The notes beneath the pieces are model-generated. The model was not told the DNA's origin. It worked only from the letters and a program-made list of their open reading frames with translations, and did not search any database. The position numbers and the translations under genes are program-made. DNA of 64,000 bases. Origin: Psychrobacter aquimaris (GTDB lineage: Bacteria > Pseudomonadota > Gammaproteobacteria > Pseudomonadales > Moraxellaceae). The stretch's first letter is position 1. Every line of letters begins with the position of its first letter. Of the stretch, positions 52,203 through 62,865 are shown one piece after another. Location: assembly GCF_016107525.1 (NCBI RefSeq), contig NZ_JABASR010000005.1:62001-126000 (forward strand), read 5' to 3'.

Positions 52203-53189
52203 GTGACTATAGCAGGTGACGTGAATAATTTTACCCAACCAGACAGCAATCCTATTACAGCAGCTAAACCCTTATTGATTAAGGGTTTGTTGCAGGTAGA
52301 CAGTTTTGATGTGCAGCAGTGGCAACGATATATAGAACAAGAAATTGGTTTTGTTCTACCCAATGTCCAGTTGCAATGGTTGATAAATGCGATTGAACAT
52401 ACGGCATTAGCACATGGATTGACAGTTGAAAAACTGTGGTATCAACTACCAAAAAATGATGAAATACGCCAGCAGTTATTAGATAAAGTACTAATTCACG
52501 AAAGTCGTTTTTTTCGTCATATGCCTTCTATCGATTTTGTCACAAAATGTGCCTTACAGTATCAGCAACTTACTGCTACCAGTCTTGATAGCGTTCATAA
52601 CGATGATTCTAATGATTTATTTCGCATTTGGAGTGTTGGTTGTGCCAGTGGGCAGGAGACATGGTCGTTGGCGATGAGTTTGGCTTCTGAACGATTGGTG
52701 AATTATACGATACTGGGTACAGATGTCAGCCAACAAGCCATTACAAAAGCGCGATTAGGGCATTATGACAAGCGGCAGCAATCGTTAATTCCAGAAGCTT
52801 GCCAGCAGTTCGTTCAGCCCTTGCGAGCTAAGCATGATATCAGTCAATCGCACTTTTATAAGGTGTCTACTATAAAAAAGGCGATGACTAGCAATCAGAC
52901 AGACTGGCAGATTGCGCCATCGTTGCAACGCTATGTTAGCTTCGCTTTACACAATATTATTGAGCAAAAACCACCTACTTCACACCTTCAGCATGTCATC
53001 ATCTGTCAAAATATGCTGCTATATTTTCGCAAGTTTGATCAACGTGATATTTTAGCAAGGCTATCAGAGCAGTGTGCGTTAGGTGGATATATTATATTGG
53101 CTCCAGGTGAGGCGTTGTTTTGGCGTCCTTCGAATATGCGCCGTATTGCGCACCCACAGGTTAATGTGTGGCAAAAAATTAATGTCTAA
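52203..53189 (+). CDS. pilK: CheR-type methyltransferase PilK
   Basis: A 328-residue protein. The N-terminal CheR helical domain is followed by the SAM-binding domain: LIHESRFFRHMPSIDFV, IWSVGCASGQETWSLAM, ILGTDVSQQAITKARLGHYD and VIICQNMLLYFRKFDQRDIL. It should methylate Glu residues of the PilJ transducer. GTG 52203 and GTG 52221 are both possible starts; the latter has AGGTGA close by. The central part from about 195 to 245 has an inserted, less conserved section. Confidence 0.9.
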   Translation: MTIAGDVNNFTQPDSNPITAAKPLLIKGLLQVDSFDVQQWQRYIEQEIGFVLPNVQLQWLINAIEHTALAHGLTVEKLWYQLPKNDEIRQQLLDKVLIHESRFFRHMPSIDFVTKCALQYQQLTATSLDSVHNDDSNDLFRIWSVGCASGQETWSLAMSLASERLVNYTILGTDVSQQAITKARLGHYDKRQQSLIPEACQQFVQPLRAKHDISQSHFYKVSTIKKAMTSNQTDWQIAPSLQRYVSFALHNIIEQKPPTSHLQHVIICQNMLLYFRKFDQRDILARLSEQCALGGYIILAPGEALFWRPSNMRRIAHPQVNVWQKINV

Positions 53190-53219
53190 ATTAGTGCCTA
53201 GACAAGTTAGGATGACCCT

Positions 53220-56200
53220 ATGAAAAACCAGCCCAATGACATAGTGACGCTTGAGTGGTTATTACCACTGTTTAATCAGCAATTATCACAGATATCTGAT
53301 GGCTGGCAGTTAGACGCTGATAGCACTGATTACGATCAGATGGTGCAACATTATCATCAGGTTGGTGGTGCGCTAACGATGATTCGTCTTGATTTATTAG
53401 CAGATCTTGCTAATAAACTGAGCTTGCTAGCAGAAGTTGATAGTCGCGATCGTATTTCTGCTAATGACCGCCGTATTGGTCAGTTTTCTCATCGGTTGTT
53501 ACAGCGTGGGTTGAATCAATACGCACGTACGGGCAATCACCACACTACTTTAATTGACAATGCCGCTGACAAGCTTACTCAAGCATTGTCGAAATTAGGG
53601 ATAGCGACAGACACCTCTGCCCGACTATCGAACACTCAGCATAAGAATTTAAGTAATCATGCTATCGATGATCATATTATCGATAGTATCGAAGTGATGA
53701 TGCCTGCGAACAGAACCGCGATGCATTTAGCTGATTATCACTATCAACAATTATTACTGGTTTGGCGAAAGCAAGTACAAGCGTTATTGAGTGCCAATAC
53801 CAATCAACCTTCCTTATTAACGGTATTAGAAAGAGTCAGCCAGTATTTATGGCAGACGACTCAAGATGATGACTTACAACGCCTTTGGTACTTAACGGAA
53901 CTGTGGCTAAATGACCTCGCTCATAATGATACCCCTTTACCTGAGCATTATGTGCCACTGTTAAGTCAGCTGGATCAAGTAATAGAATCCTGTACTCAGG
54001 AAAATGAATTGTCATCAGGCGTTATTCGAAGCTTGATCATAAGTGTGTATATCGAACTACATAGCCTTGCACAAAGTAGCAAGCGCACTCAGTCAATTCT
54101 AAATGATTTATCACAAACCTCATCAACGGTATCACGCTTTTTACCACGTATACTCAGCGAGCTTGAGACACTTATCTTTACTTTAGATAAGCCAGACATG
54201 CTTCTCGTTCCTTTACAGAAAATACAAAGTCAGCTCGAAGGTCGAGGTTGGACTTATTATGTGTCGAAAATACATTTAATTGTTACAGATATAGAGCAGG
54301 CTTTATCATCAGAAATAGGATTTGCACAAGAACAATGGCAGATTGAGCGCCAGCTTCAAGAGCTATATAACGCTATCTATCACACCGAACAGACGATATC
54401 TCTCAAGATAGGGGAAGCCGCCTCTTTTACGACACTATCTGCAACGTTTGAAGGTATTGAGACGCAGTCGGAAGAAAGTCCTGCAAAGGCCCCTGTTGGT
54501 GGAAGTTTACGTGAGCTGCGCATTGCGGTAGAAGATGTCAAACAAAGCTTCCACGAATATGTACAGCGTCAAGATATTGATTTATTGCCCATTGCTGCTG
54601 ACTTTACCCATATTGGTGATGCCTTTGTCGATATGGGGTTACCCGCGATTCGCCAAACCATGAACGACATGGCCAGCATATTTACACAATTGACCATTCA
54701 TGAGATTGACGTGCTCAGTTGGGATGTGACTCAGGCATTGGCTGAAGGACTAACGTCTATTGAGTTGTTGCTTGATTACCTTGCGCAGCAGGTTTTTGAT
54801 CAGAAATTATTAACGCGGGCAAATGAGTATACCGCTAAGGCCGCCGAGCTTCTTACTCATTATATTGCAGCGCCAGAGACGATCAACGACACTTTCCTTA
54901 CCCAAAAATCCGTAGCGACCAACGTATTGCGTTACGATGACAGTGGCGAGATTGCTCCTGTTAGTAGTCAAAATGACGTTGCTAACCACGCTTTGACTGA
55001 TGCAGAGGTGAATAATGAAAGTGTGGTAGGGCAAAATACCGCTGATGGTGATAGTACGGAGAGTGACGCACTAACGCGTGCTCGTGAGCAAGTTAAGCCT
55101 GATAATTTTGAGATGGATGCAGATATCCGTGACATCTTTATTGAAGAGGTGACGGAAGTCATTGCTGATTTAGAAGACTTTCTACCTATCTGGCAGCAAG
55201 ACTCAAAGGATTTAACCCCACTAACTGAAGTGCGTAGAGGGTTCCATACCTTAAAAGGCTCAGGACGTATGGTTGGGGCTTTTAGCATCAGCGAGATGGC
55301 ATGGTCAATCGAAAATCTGCTCAATCGCCTTTTAGATAAGACACTACCTGTCACAGATGAAGTGGTAAAGCTGGTGATGGATACGGCAAAACAACTACCC
55401 GCATTGGTGATAGATTTTGAAGCGCAACAATCTCCAAGCTTTGATCCTGCTGTCACTATTTTACAAAGCCATAACCTCATGGCACAGCAACCTATCAATT
55501 TGGGGCTGACCATATTAGATCCTGCAATTGCTGATTCTGCGGTAACATTCGGTAATCAATCTTCTGCCTCATCACCTGACTCAGAATCAGCCTTAGTATC
55601 AGAGCTATCTCATCCAATGGTTGATGGTGCTGAGTTGCTAAGTGCTCTCGACATGGCTAATGAGTCAAACGAGACAACTGCTGATAGCGCAAAGAGCCCT
55701 ACGGTTGCCTCATTATCTGCTATCGATATTCCAGCGATACTCGAACCTTTTATGCAAGAAACTGAGCAGCTATCGGCGGATGCTAATGATGCAGACCCTG
55801 ATATCAAAGAGATATTTTTAGAAGAAGCTGATGAAGTATTGGCTGAGATCGTACCTTTATATGAAGATTGGCGATTATTGCCAGCCGACTTAAGCGGATT
55901 GGTGGATATCCGTCGTGGGTTCCATACTTTAAAAGGTTCCGGTCGCATGGTCGGTGCGAATTATACTGCTGAGTTGGCTTGGGCCATAGAAAATATGCTT
56001 AATCGCATATTGGATCATAGCGTGACTGTCTCAGAAGATATGCGTCAGCTTATTGCTGATGTGTTAGCTGCTTATCCTGCGATGCTAACGATATTTGAAA
56101 ATAACAGTCAAAGTTATCCAGCGATGGTGCCTTTATGGATCGCATGCGCTAATGCTTACAGTAAACAGCAAGGTGATGAATTTAGCTATTCTACTTTATA

Positions 56201-59200
56201 TGAGCAAGCGTTAAACCGTTCTAAGCCTGATACAATCCAAGCATCAGTAGTATCTTGTGCTATTGATGAGCATAGTCCCACTCAAGATAATCCTAATGAA
56301 GCTATAGATACGACGCTGCAGACGATTAATTCTGTCAATGAAATGATAGCAGAAGCGCCTATTCATTTAGCACCGCAAAGCGAAGAAGAAAAAATGTTTT
56401 GTGAGATTTTTATCGACGAAGCAGAAGGATTATTACAAGATATTGACCAATTTGTTGATGAGCATCAAGATCAGTCTTATATTGAAGTAACGGATGAGAT
56501 TGTACGCGCATTTCATACTTTGAGAGGGGCTTCAGGTTCTAGTGCTTTAGCAGCGATCAGTGAGGTTAGCGCAACGATAGAGCATAGCTTAGAGCTACTA
56601 CAGCAGCAAGATACTGCCATGAATACTCAACATCTAGAAGCATTGGCGAAGTCTGCTACGCTAATGGACGGTTATTTAAACAACTACAAGCAAAACGTTC
56701 AGCCGCAGAATATCTCGATCGAAGACGCGCAAAGTCAGCAAGACATAGCCTCATTGCAAGCCATGCTTAGTGAGCAATACGTCATTAGCGATGATAAGGT
56801 CACGGCTGATAACAAACCAACGATAGAGCAGTTGTTGGATAATAATATTGATGAACTATTGGATGCTGAGTGGGAATTAGATGACGCACTTAATCACTCT
56901 GAGACAGCACATGTTCAGGGCTATATATCGCAGCAAATATCGCAAATAGCTTACTTAGCCAATAAAGCAGAAGCGTTTCCAAAATTCACTTTTATTCTTA
57001 ATGAGTTGAGTCACGCTTATGCCTATTTGAAAGATAATATTGATACAGCAAGGAATATCGATACCCAAGCTGTTTTACATGCCGGTCATGCTCAACTGGT
57101 TGGTTTGTTCGATGCATTGGCTGGTAGCACGTCATTGAAAATTGACCAACAAGTTATTGCAGATCTACAGCGTATTTACCAAGACGATGATAGCAGTGGT
57201 GATGAGGGTATCTTTGTCGTGCGAGCCATTGCAGCAGCTGAGCTACAGCTTGAATCTATTGATACGGATGCTGAGCTATTAGAAATATTTTTAGAAGAAG
57301 CTCAAGAGCTTGATGCCGCGCTAGACGAGAGTTTTAATAAGTGGCGTGCTGATATCAGCAATATTAATGCATTAAAGGTTTTACAGCGCCATCTGCACAC
57401 TATCAAAGGTGGTGCGCGAATGGCAGGTATTCGTAGTATTGGTGATCTGACCCACGAAGCTGAAAGTGTCTATGAAGCATTTGTAGAGAATAGAAGAACA
57501 CCGACAGCACAATGGCTTGAAATAATGCAAATGGTGCAAGACACAATGTCATTGCAAGTACTGCATATCTTAAATTACAAAAAATCATTTTTTGCTTCAG
57601 CACTGATTGAGCAGCTACAACATTTTGTAAAAGCCCAAGCCTTGCCAGAAACGGTAGAGCTCATCATACCTATACCGAAAAACCACTTCGAACCTGAAGC
57701 ACAAAGTAGGGTGACTAACAAGGCTCACCTCAGCTATGAAGTATCAGATTCCCTGAGCCTAGACATGATGATTAAACAGTCATGGGCGAATGGCTTGCCA
57801 GATCCTGATATATTGTCGGTGTTTTTAGAAGAGGCTGAGGAGCTCACCAATCGTAATAAGTATCTGCAACTGTTCTTAAAAGATACCAATAATACAACAG
57901 CGTTACAGGCATTGCAGCGTGATTTGCATACCATCAAAGGTGGTGCACGAATGGTCACTGCAGCGGGTATCGCTGATCTGGCTCATGAAATGGAATCGGT
58001 TTATACAGATTTTGTAGATAATCGTCGTCCTGCTACCAAAAAAGTATTGGAGTTGCTGGTTGCCAGTCATGACTGGCTTGCTGATGCGATATCCATCCTT
58101 AGACAACATGTCAACCCACCGACGCCTGCATTATTAATTGAGGCATTGCAGCAATTTGGTAAAAACCCTGACAGCTTAAAGCAGATACCTAAAGAGTCCC
58201 TACAATCGCAGCATGAAGCCCTCTTTATTGCTAGAGAGCAACAAGACTCACAGTATCTGGCAAAAGATATTAGTGAAATGCCCTCTATGCTCAGCAGTAC
58301 GGGTGAGGAAGATCAGAGTGCCAATAATAATGAGATGATTCGTATCTCAGGTGGTTTGATCGAGCATATGATTAACCTGTCTGGTGAGTCAGCCATCAAC
58401 CGTGCTCGTATCGACATGGGCATGAGTAGCTTGACCAACAGTATCGAAGATATGGGTATTACAGTACAGCGCTTGGCGGATCAGTTACGCCGAATGGAAA
58501 TTGAGCTTGAGGAACAGATCTTGTCGCAGATAGACGATGAGCTGATTAATCACGAAGGGTTTGACCCTCTAGAGATGGATCAATATTCTTCTTTAAATCA
58601 GTTATCCAAATCTTTGACAGAGTCAGCTTCGGATTTGATTGATATTAATCATACATTATTAGAAAAGACGCGCGATAGTGAAAGTCTTTTGTTACAGCTG
58701 TCTCGTACGCAGACCGAGTTACAAGATGGGCTTATGAATTCGCGTATGGTGCCGTTTACGCGCTTAACGCCACGTCTTGAGCGTATCGTACGACAAACTG
58801 CCAATGAGCTGAACAAATCTGTTGAACTAACGATCATCAATGCCGATGATGAGATGGATAGAACCATTCTAGAGCGTATCACTTCACCGCTTGAACATAT
58901 GCTCCGTAACGCCGTCGATCATGGTATCGAAAATACCTCAACACGTTTAAAAGCAGGTAAAGAGCGTAGTGGGCGTATTACTCTTGAGGTGAATCGAGAG
59001 GGTAGTGAGATTGTTATCCAGTTAATAGATGACGGTCGCGGCATCGATGTAGATGCAGTACGTAATAAAGCCATTTCTCAAGGTTTGATTGATGCAAATG
59101 ATAATAGCCTAACTGATCTTGATATTATGCAGTATATCTTCCATGCTGGATTGAGTACCAGTAAGCAAGTGACGCAGATTTCTGGACGTGGCGTGGGCAT

Positions 59201-60176
59201 GGATGTCGTTATCAGTGAAATTCGTCAATTAGGCGGCGCCGTATCGGTTGTCTCAGAGCTGGGTAAAGGCTCATGCTTTACGCTGCGCTTACCACTGACG
59301 GTTGCGGTATCTGATGCTTTGGTTGTTCGTGCAGCGGATCGCTATTATGCAATACCATTGGTACAGATTGAGCGTGTGGTACGGATTAACCCAGAAAAGC
59401 TTTATGACTATTACCAGTCAGGTGATGCAACATTAAACTTTGAAGATGTGGATTATCGGGTGCGTTACTTAAATGAGATTTTGTCAGGCAACGAACTGAA
59501 TGAGCTGGTCGTTAATACCAATACCAGTTTGCCGCTTATTATCATTAAGAACCGTACGGGACACAATATTGCATTGCAGGTCGATCAGATTGCAGGGTCA
59601 CGTATTGAAGTGGTGGTCAAACCTTTAGGGCAACAGTTATCGAATCTACCAGGTATTTCAGCAGCTACTATCATGGGCGATGGCTCGGTCATGCTTATCT
59701 TAGACTTGATTGCTTTGATGCGTAATGCGCAGCTGGTCAAAAATATCTCGCAATCTGCTGATTCTAAACGAAGTCGTCTAGCATTTAAGTCTACTATTTT
59801 AGTCGTGGATGACTCCGTTACCGTACGTAAAGTGACGTCACGTTTCTTGGAACGCCAAGCGTTCAATGTGGCGGTTGCAAAAGATGGTATCGATGCGATT
59901 GAGATATTACAAGACATGATACCAGACATGATATTGCTAGATATTGAAATGCCACGCATGGATGGCTTCGAGGTGGCAACTCAAGTCAGACATAGCAAGC
60001 GCTTGCAGCATATTCCAATCATCATGATCACATCACGTACAGGTGAAAAGCATCGTGAGCGTGCATTAGAGATTGGCGTGAATGATTACATGGGTAAGCC
60101 ATTCCAAGAACAAGAGCTACTTAATAAAATCCAGCACATACTGGGTCAAAAGGTCAGCTTGACTTATGAAGGATAA
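53220..60176 (+). CDS. chpA: ChpA/PilL hybrid histidine kinase hub
   Basis: A 2318-residue CheA-type protein. Hpt domains with the phospho-accepting His are visible at H46 (HQVGGAL), H676 and H902 (both FHTLKGSGRM), H1099 (FHTLRGASG), H1393 and H1570 (both LHTIKGGARM). Between these are long acidic linkers. The dimerisation region begins near 1715 (ISGGLIEHMINLSGE), and the HATPase carries the N box LEHMLRNAVDHGIE and G box DDGRGIDVDA. A CheW-like domain follows and the receiver at the end has phospho-Asp D2241 in LLDIEMPRMDG. ChpA passes phosphate to PilG and PilH. Pseudomonas ChpA is slightly longer with eight such domains. Confidence 0.95.
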   Translation: MKNQPNDIVTLEWLLPLFNQQLSQISDGWQLDADSTDYDQMVQHYHQVGGALTMIRLDLLADLANKLSLLAEVDSRDRISANDRRIGQFSHRLLQRGLNQYARTGNHHTTLIDNAADKLTQALSKLGIATDTSARLSNTQHKNLSNHAIDDHIIDSIEVMMPANRTAMHLADYHYQQLLLVWRKQVQALLSANTNQPSLLTVLERVSQYLWQTTQDDDLQRLWYLTELWLNDLAHNDTPLPEHYVPLLSQLDQVIESCTQENELSSGVIRSLIISVYIELHSLAQSSKRTQSILNDLSQTSSTVSRFLPRILSELETLIFTLDKPDMLLVPLQKIQSQLEGRGWTYYVSKIHLIVTDIEQALSSEIGFAQEQWQIERQLQELYNAIYHTEQTISLKIGEAASFTTLSATFEGIETQSEESPAKAPVGGSLRELRIAVEDVKQSFHEYVQRQDIDLLPIAADFTHIGDAFVDMGLPAIRQTMNDMASIFTQLTIHEIDVLSWDVTQALAEGLTSIELLLDYLAQQVFDQKLLTRANEYTAKAAELLTHYIAAPETINDTFLTQKSVATNVLRYDDSGEIAPVSSQNDVANHALTDAEVNNESVVGQNTADGDSTESDALTRAREQVKPDNFEMDADIRDIFIEEVTEVIADLEDFLPIWQQDSKDLTPLTEVRRGFHTLKGSGRMVGAFSISEMAWSIENLLNRLLDKTLPVTDEVVKLVMDTAKQLPALVIDFEAQQSPSFDPAVTILQSHNLMAQQPINLGLTILDPAIADSAVTFGNQSSASSPDSESALVSELSHPMVDGAELLSALDMANESNETTADSAKSPTVASLSAIDIPAILEPFMQETEQLSADANDADPDIKEIFLEEADEVLAEIVPLYEDWRLLPADLSGLVDIRRGFHTLKGSGRMVGANYTAELAWAIENMLNRILDHSVTVSEDMRQLIADVLAAYPAMLTIFENNSQSYPAMVPLWIACANAYSKQQGDEFSYSTLYEQALNRSKPDTIQASVVSCAIDEHSPTQDNPNEAIDTTLQTINSVNEMIAEAPIHLAPQSEEEKMFCEIFIDEAEGLLQDIDQFVDEHQDQSYIEVTDEIVRAFHTLRGASGSSALAAISEVSATIEHSLELLQQQDTAMNTQHLEALAKSATLMDGYLNNYKQNVQPQNISIEDAQSQQDIASLQAMLSEQYVISDDKVTADNKPTIEQLLDNNIDELLDAEWELDDALNHSETAHVQGYISQQISQIAYLANKAEAFPKFTFILNELSHAYAYLKDNIDTARNIDTQAVLHAGHAQLVGLFDALAGSTSLKIDQQVIADLQRIYQDDDSSGDEGIFVVRAIAAAELQLESIDTDAELLEIFLEEAQELDAALDESFNKWRADISNINALKVLQRHLHTIKGGARMAGIRSIGDLTHEAESVYEAFVENRRTPTAQWLEIMQMVQDTMSLQVLHILNYKKSFFASALIEQLQHFVKAQALPETVELIIPIPKNHFEPEAQSRVTNKAHLSYEVSDSLSLDMMIKQSWANGLPDPDILSVFLEEAEELTNRNKYLQLFLKDTNNTTALQALQRDLHTIKGGARMVTAAGIADLAHEMESVYTDFVDNRRPATKKVLELLVASHDWLADAISILRQHVNPPTPALLIEALQQFGKNPDSLKQIPKESLQSQHEALFIAREQQDSQYLAKDISEMPSMLSSTGEEDQSANNNEMIRISGGLIEHMINLSGESAINRARIDMGMSSLTNSIEDMGITVQRLADQLRRMEIELEEQILSQIDDELINHEGFDPLEMDQYSSLNQLSKSLTESASDLIDINHTLLEKTRDSESLLLQLSRTQTELQDGLMNSRMVPFTRLTPRLERIVRQTANELNKSVELTIINADDEMDRTILERITSPLEHMLRNAVDHGIENTSTRLKAGKERSGRITLEVNREGSEIVIQLIDDGRGIDVDAVRNKAISQGLIDANDNSLTDLDIMQYIFHAGLSTSKQVTQISGRGVGMDVVISEIRQLGGAVSVVSELGKGSCFTLRLPLTVAVSDALVVRAADRYYAIPLVQIERVVRINPEKLYDYYQSGDATLNFEDVDYRVRYLNEILSGNELNELVVNTNTSLPLIIIKNRTGHNIALQVDQIAGSRIEVVVKPLGQQLSNLPGISAATIMGDGSVMLILDLIALMRNAQLVKNISQSADSKRSRLAFKSTILVVDDSVTVRKVTSRFLERQAFNVAVAKDGIDAIEILQDMIPDMILLDIEMPRMDGFEVATQVRHSKRLQHIPIIMITSRTGEKHRERALEIGVNDYMGKPFQEQELLNKIQHILGQKVSLTYEG

Positions 60177-61170
60177 TGCACGTGTTTTGGCGCTGAGAGA
60201 AAAAAACAAGGATGACATTAAGGTGATGGTGGTGTCAGAAGACCATCATCAGCGTATGGCCTTTTCAGATACTGTACGCAGTTGTGGCTTTAGCCTTGTT
60301 GGCTGTATGTCACGGGCGCGACTGCAAGAAAAACAGGGGCGCTCTGACACCGCGATTGATATCTGGCTGATAGATAGTGATTATGATGACAGTGTGGTAA
60401 CCGCGACCACAGCGTCTAAACCTGCTGCGGTGTTGGTGGGTTTTAGTCAAGCGCCTTACCTAAATGAAGCACCGCAATATGCCAAATGGCAGCGCAAATT
60501 AAAGCGTAAACTGGCACATATGCTTGCTTTGCCCGTTTTAATGGATGCACCCGTGCACAAACCTGATAATGCTGATGTGAGCTGGCGCTATGTAGTATTT
60601 TTAGGGGCTTCTATGGGTGGGCCGAGTGCCATAAAAGAATTTTTGGATAACTTGTCGGCGACGCTACCGGTTTGTATTTTGCTGGCGCACCATTTTAATA
60701 AAATGATGATTGGCACACTACCACGCATTTTGAATCGCCATAATGACTGGCATTGTCAGGTTATTACCTCTTCACAGCGTTTAAGAGCAGGCCATTGTCT
60801 TATAGCCCCTATTGATAAGCAAATTGTCTGTGATTCGACAGGTCGAGTCATATTGCTCGAGCAAGCTTGGGAGGGTGAGTATAAGCCAGCTATTGGTCAG
60901 ATTCTCAAAAATACCAGCGACGTTTATGGTAGCGAGCTTATCAATATTATATTTTCCGGTATGGGGAATGATGGTTCGCAGTATTTGGATCTCATTCAAG
61001 AAAATAACAGTCAATTGTGGGTACAAGATCCCAGCTTAAGCGCTTGCCCGAGTCAACCTCAGGCGATTATTGATTCAGGGTATTGTGGTTTTATTGGCAG
61101 TCCAGCAGACTTAGCACAAAAACTAATAGACTATATTGATGACAGATTAGTAGTAGCCTCTTTGCATTAA
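60166..61170 (+). CDS. chpB: CheB-type methylesterase ChpB
   Basis: A 334-residue protein overlapping chpA by 11 bases. The C-terminal methylesterase domain has the Ser in LGASMGGPSA, the His in LAHHFNKMM and the Asp in FSGMGNDGSQ. The N-terminal 130 residues replace the usual receiver: the Asp-rich strand reads WLIDSDYDDS but the remaining receiver features are weak, so activation by phosphate is doubtful. It removes methyl groups from PilJ, opposite to PilK. Confidence 0.9.
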   Translation: MKDNARVLALREKNKDDIKVMVVSEDHHQRMAFSDTVRSCGFSLVGCMSRARLQEKQGRSDTAIDIWLIDSDYDDSVVTATTASKPAAVLVGFSQAPYLNEAPQYAKWQRKLKRKLAHMLALPVLMDAPVHKPDNADVSWRYVVFLGASMGGPSAIKEFLDNLSATLPVCILLAHHFNKMMIGTLPRILNRHNDWHCQVITSSQRLRAGHCLIAPIDKQIVCDSTGRVILLEQAWEGEYKPAIGQILKNTSDVYGSELINIIFSGMGNDGSQYLDLIQENNSQLWVQDPSLSACPSQPQAIIDSGYCGFIGSPADLAQKLIDYIDDRLVVASLH

Positions 61171-61187
61171 CTGATTGTGAGCGATGT

Positions 61188-61703
61188 ATGAAACAAATTT
61201 TGAAACATTCGTTTGAGGCAGTGAGTTTACTGACCACAAATAACGGTATGCTGGATGTCACTATTGTTCCAGCATTTAACCAACCTGATTGGCTTATTCC
61301 AAGTAGCCTGATTTTGAGTGTGGATGATTATAATGAGCGCACGGCAACCTATGAGTGGCAGCAGCAAAAGGTAGAGGTGTGTCATTTGCTGCCACAGGAG
61401 CAAATGCCAGATACCATGATTGTATTAGAGGGTAATACTGCAGATCATCGCTTAGCTTTACAAACGGCAGGCGCACTGCACCACCGACAAGTGCGTATTT
61501 CTGAAGTCAAAGATATTGAGGTTCCTGAAGAATTCAACACCCCTGAGCAGCTTGATAATATAGACAGCGACAAAACAGCCCTACCTTTTGATGAAAACGT
61601 TATGCTATCCTATCTTTTCCAAACGGTTATGATCGATGATAAAGCTTATTTGGTGCCTGACTTAGATAAAATTGCGCATCAGTTGGTCGATTTAGACAGT
61701 TAG
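61188..61703 (+). CDS. chpC: ChpC-like CheW-family adaptor
   Basis: A 171-residue protein 17 bases after chpB. Weak CheW-like features: a basic N-terminal LLTTNNGMLDV, the strand TYEWQQQKVEVCHLLP, and a final LFQTVMIDDKAYLVPDLDKI like the CheW end strand. Identity as ChpC comes mainly from order after chpB. It probably couples additional inputs to ChpA. A long acidic stretch (about 105-130) precedes the last part. Confidence 0.7.
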   Translation: MKQILKHSFEAVSLLTTNNGMLDVTIVPAFNQPDWLIPSSLILSVDDYNERTATYEWQQQKVEVCHLLPQEQMPDTMIVLEGNTADHRLALQTAGALHHRQVRISEVKDIEVPEEFNTPEQLDNIDSDKTALPFDENVMLSYLFQTVMIDDKAYLVPDLDKIAHQLVDLDS

Positions 61704-61849
61704 CTTCTCGCTTATATCAGGGTTAGTTTTCACTATAAGAGAAAAGGGGTTACCCAGTCACTTTGATGATTGCTAAGCGCTGAATGAGTGGCTGTTTTGT
61801 CTATAACATTGATGATAGATAATTAGTGATGAGGGTAATAGGACAGCTC

Positions 61850-62377
61850 ATGAATAGTACCAATTCAAATGTGTCAAAGTGGCCAGTCAGCAGCCGGATA
61901 TTTCACTGGATCAGTGCAGTTTTACTGTTGGTTACGTGGATAATGATTCTGTTGTACGATAATCTGGATAACAATCTTTATATTGGGTTGCATAAAGCTT
62001 TTGGCATCAGTTTGTTATGTTGGATGATAGCACGGGTGCTTAATCGCGTACTTACTAAGGCACCGCCACCTGTACCGATGCCGAAGTGGCAGTTATTAGC
62101 CTCTAAGCTGTCGCATTTTGGCTTATATGCCTTATTAATTGCAATGCCAATGGCTGGTTTGCTGATGTCTGTTTATGGTGGGCGACCCGTCGATATTTTT
62201 GGCTTGTTTCAAATCCCTGTATTTGTCACACCAGATAGAGGGTTGGCTCGCTTTTATAATGATCTGCATACCGATATTATTTGGCCGACCATTATTGTAT
62301 TTACACTCATTCATATCGGTGCTGCTCTATATCATCAGTTTGTCAAAAAAGACAATTTGATAGCGCGTATAAAATAG
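61850..62377 (+). CDS. Cytochrome b561
   Basis: A 175-residue protein with four membrane helices. The start was set at ATG 61850 because AGGA lies 7 bases upstream. Conserved haem-ligand His are in RIFHWISAVLL, GLHKAFGISL, LSHFGLYALLIAMP and IHIGAALYHQF. It probably moves electrons between the quinone pool and an oxidised partner in the inner membrane; superoxide:quinone activity is known for E. coli CybB. Monocistronic, followed by a strong terminator. The gene may be unrelated to the chp cluster. Confidence 0.9.
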   Translation: MNSTNSNVSKWPVSSRIFHWISAVLLLVTWIMILLYDNLDNNLYIGLHKAFGISLLCWMIARVLNRVLTKAPPPVPMPKWQLLASKLSHFGLYALLIAMPMAGLLMSVYGGRPVDIFGLFQIPVFVTPDRGLARFYNDLHTDIIWPTIIVFTLIHIGAALYHQFVKKDNLIARIK

Positions 62378-62430
62378 TGGGTATCAAAACAGTCGTGGGC
62401 TGATATAGATAATCCTACTACTTTATACAA

Positions 62431-62468
62431 TAAAAAAAGCCCTAAGTCATGATACTTAGGGCTTTTTT
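62431..62468. terminator. Bidirectional terminator between cytochrome b561 and minE
   Basis: AGCCCTAAGT and ACTTAGGGCT pair perfectly around a 6-base loop with A and T runs outside. It lies 55 bases after the b561 stop and about 107 bases after the end of minE. Confidence 0.92.
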
Positions 62469-62574
62469 GTCTTTCTAAGACGGTCTAAATTTAACTAGCA
62501 AAAAAGTCGTGAAAGTACGCTATTTATTAGCTTGATCAAATTTGACGTAGTCAAGCATACTTCTTAGACAGATA

Positions 62575-62865
62575 TTACTTTTTGTGCTCAGGTAAACTGA
62601 TATTCATTTCCAATACGTCTAAACTGTCCTCAGAACGATGATTGATATTCACATCATCAATCTGTACGCCGTTGACGTATTTGTTAACCACTTCTAAGAT
62701 CTCACGTTTCATTTTTTCGATACGATCAGCTGTTAAGCGGTTGTTTAAGCGATTTTCGCTCGCAACGATAACCTTAAGACGCTCAGTAGCCAAATTAGCG
62801 CTACCTGCGCTACTACTGTCGTCAGTACCAAATAGGCTACTCCAAAATCCTTTTTTCTTCGTCAT
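62575..62865 (-). CDS. minE: Cell-division topological factor MinE
   Basis: A 96-residue protein. The start at 62865 follows GGAGG by 6 bases; the ATG at 62868 is too close. The anti-MinCD region has [16 protein letters not shown] and the topological domain has [13 protein letters not shown] and the beta strand [11 protein letters not shown]. Near the start is WSSLFG, part of the membrane targeting sequence. A stretch of Asp/Ser follows. MinE stimulates MinD ATPase and drives oscillation. The stop of minD overlaps the start. Confidence 0.93.
   Translation of the reverse strand: MTKKKGFWSSLFGTDDSSSAGSANLATERLKVIVASENRLNNRLTADRIEKMKREILEVVNKYVNGVQIDDVNINHRSEDSLDVLEMNISLPEHKK

Noticed and set aside
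61704-61760. Imperfect hairpin after chpC
   Set aside because: The stem has two mismatches and no clear T run, so it was not called a terminator.
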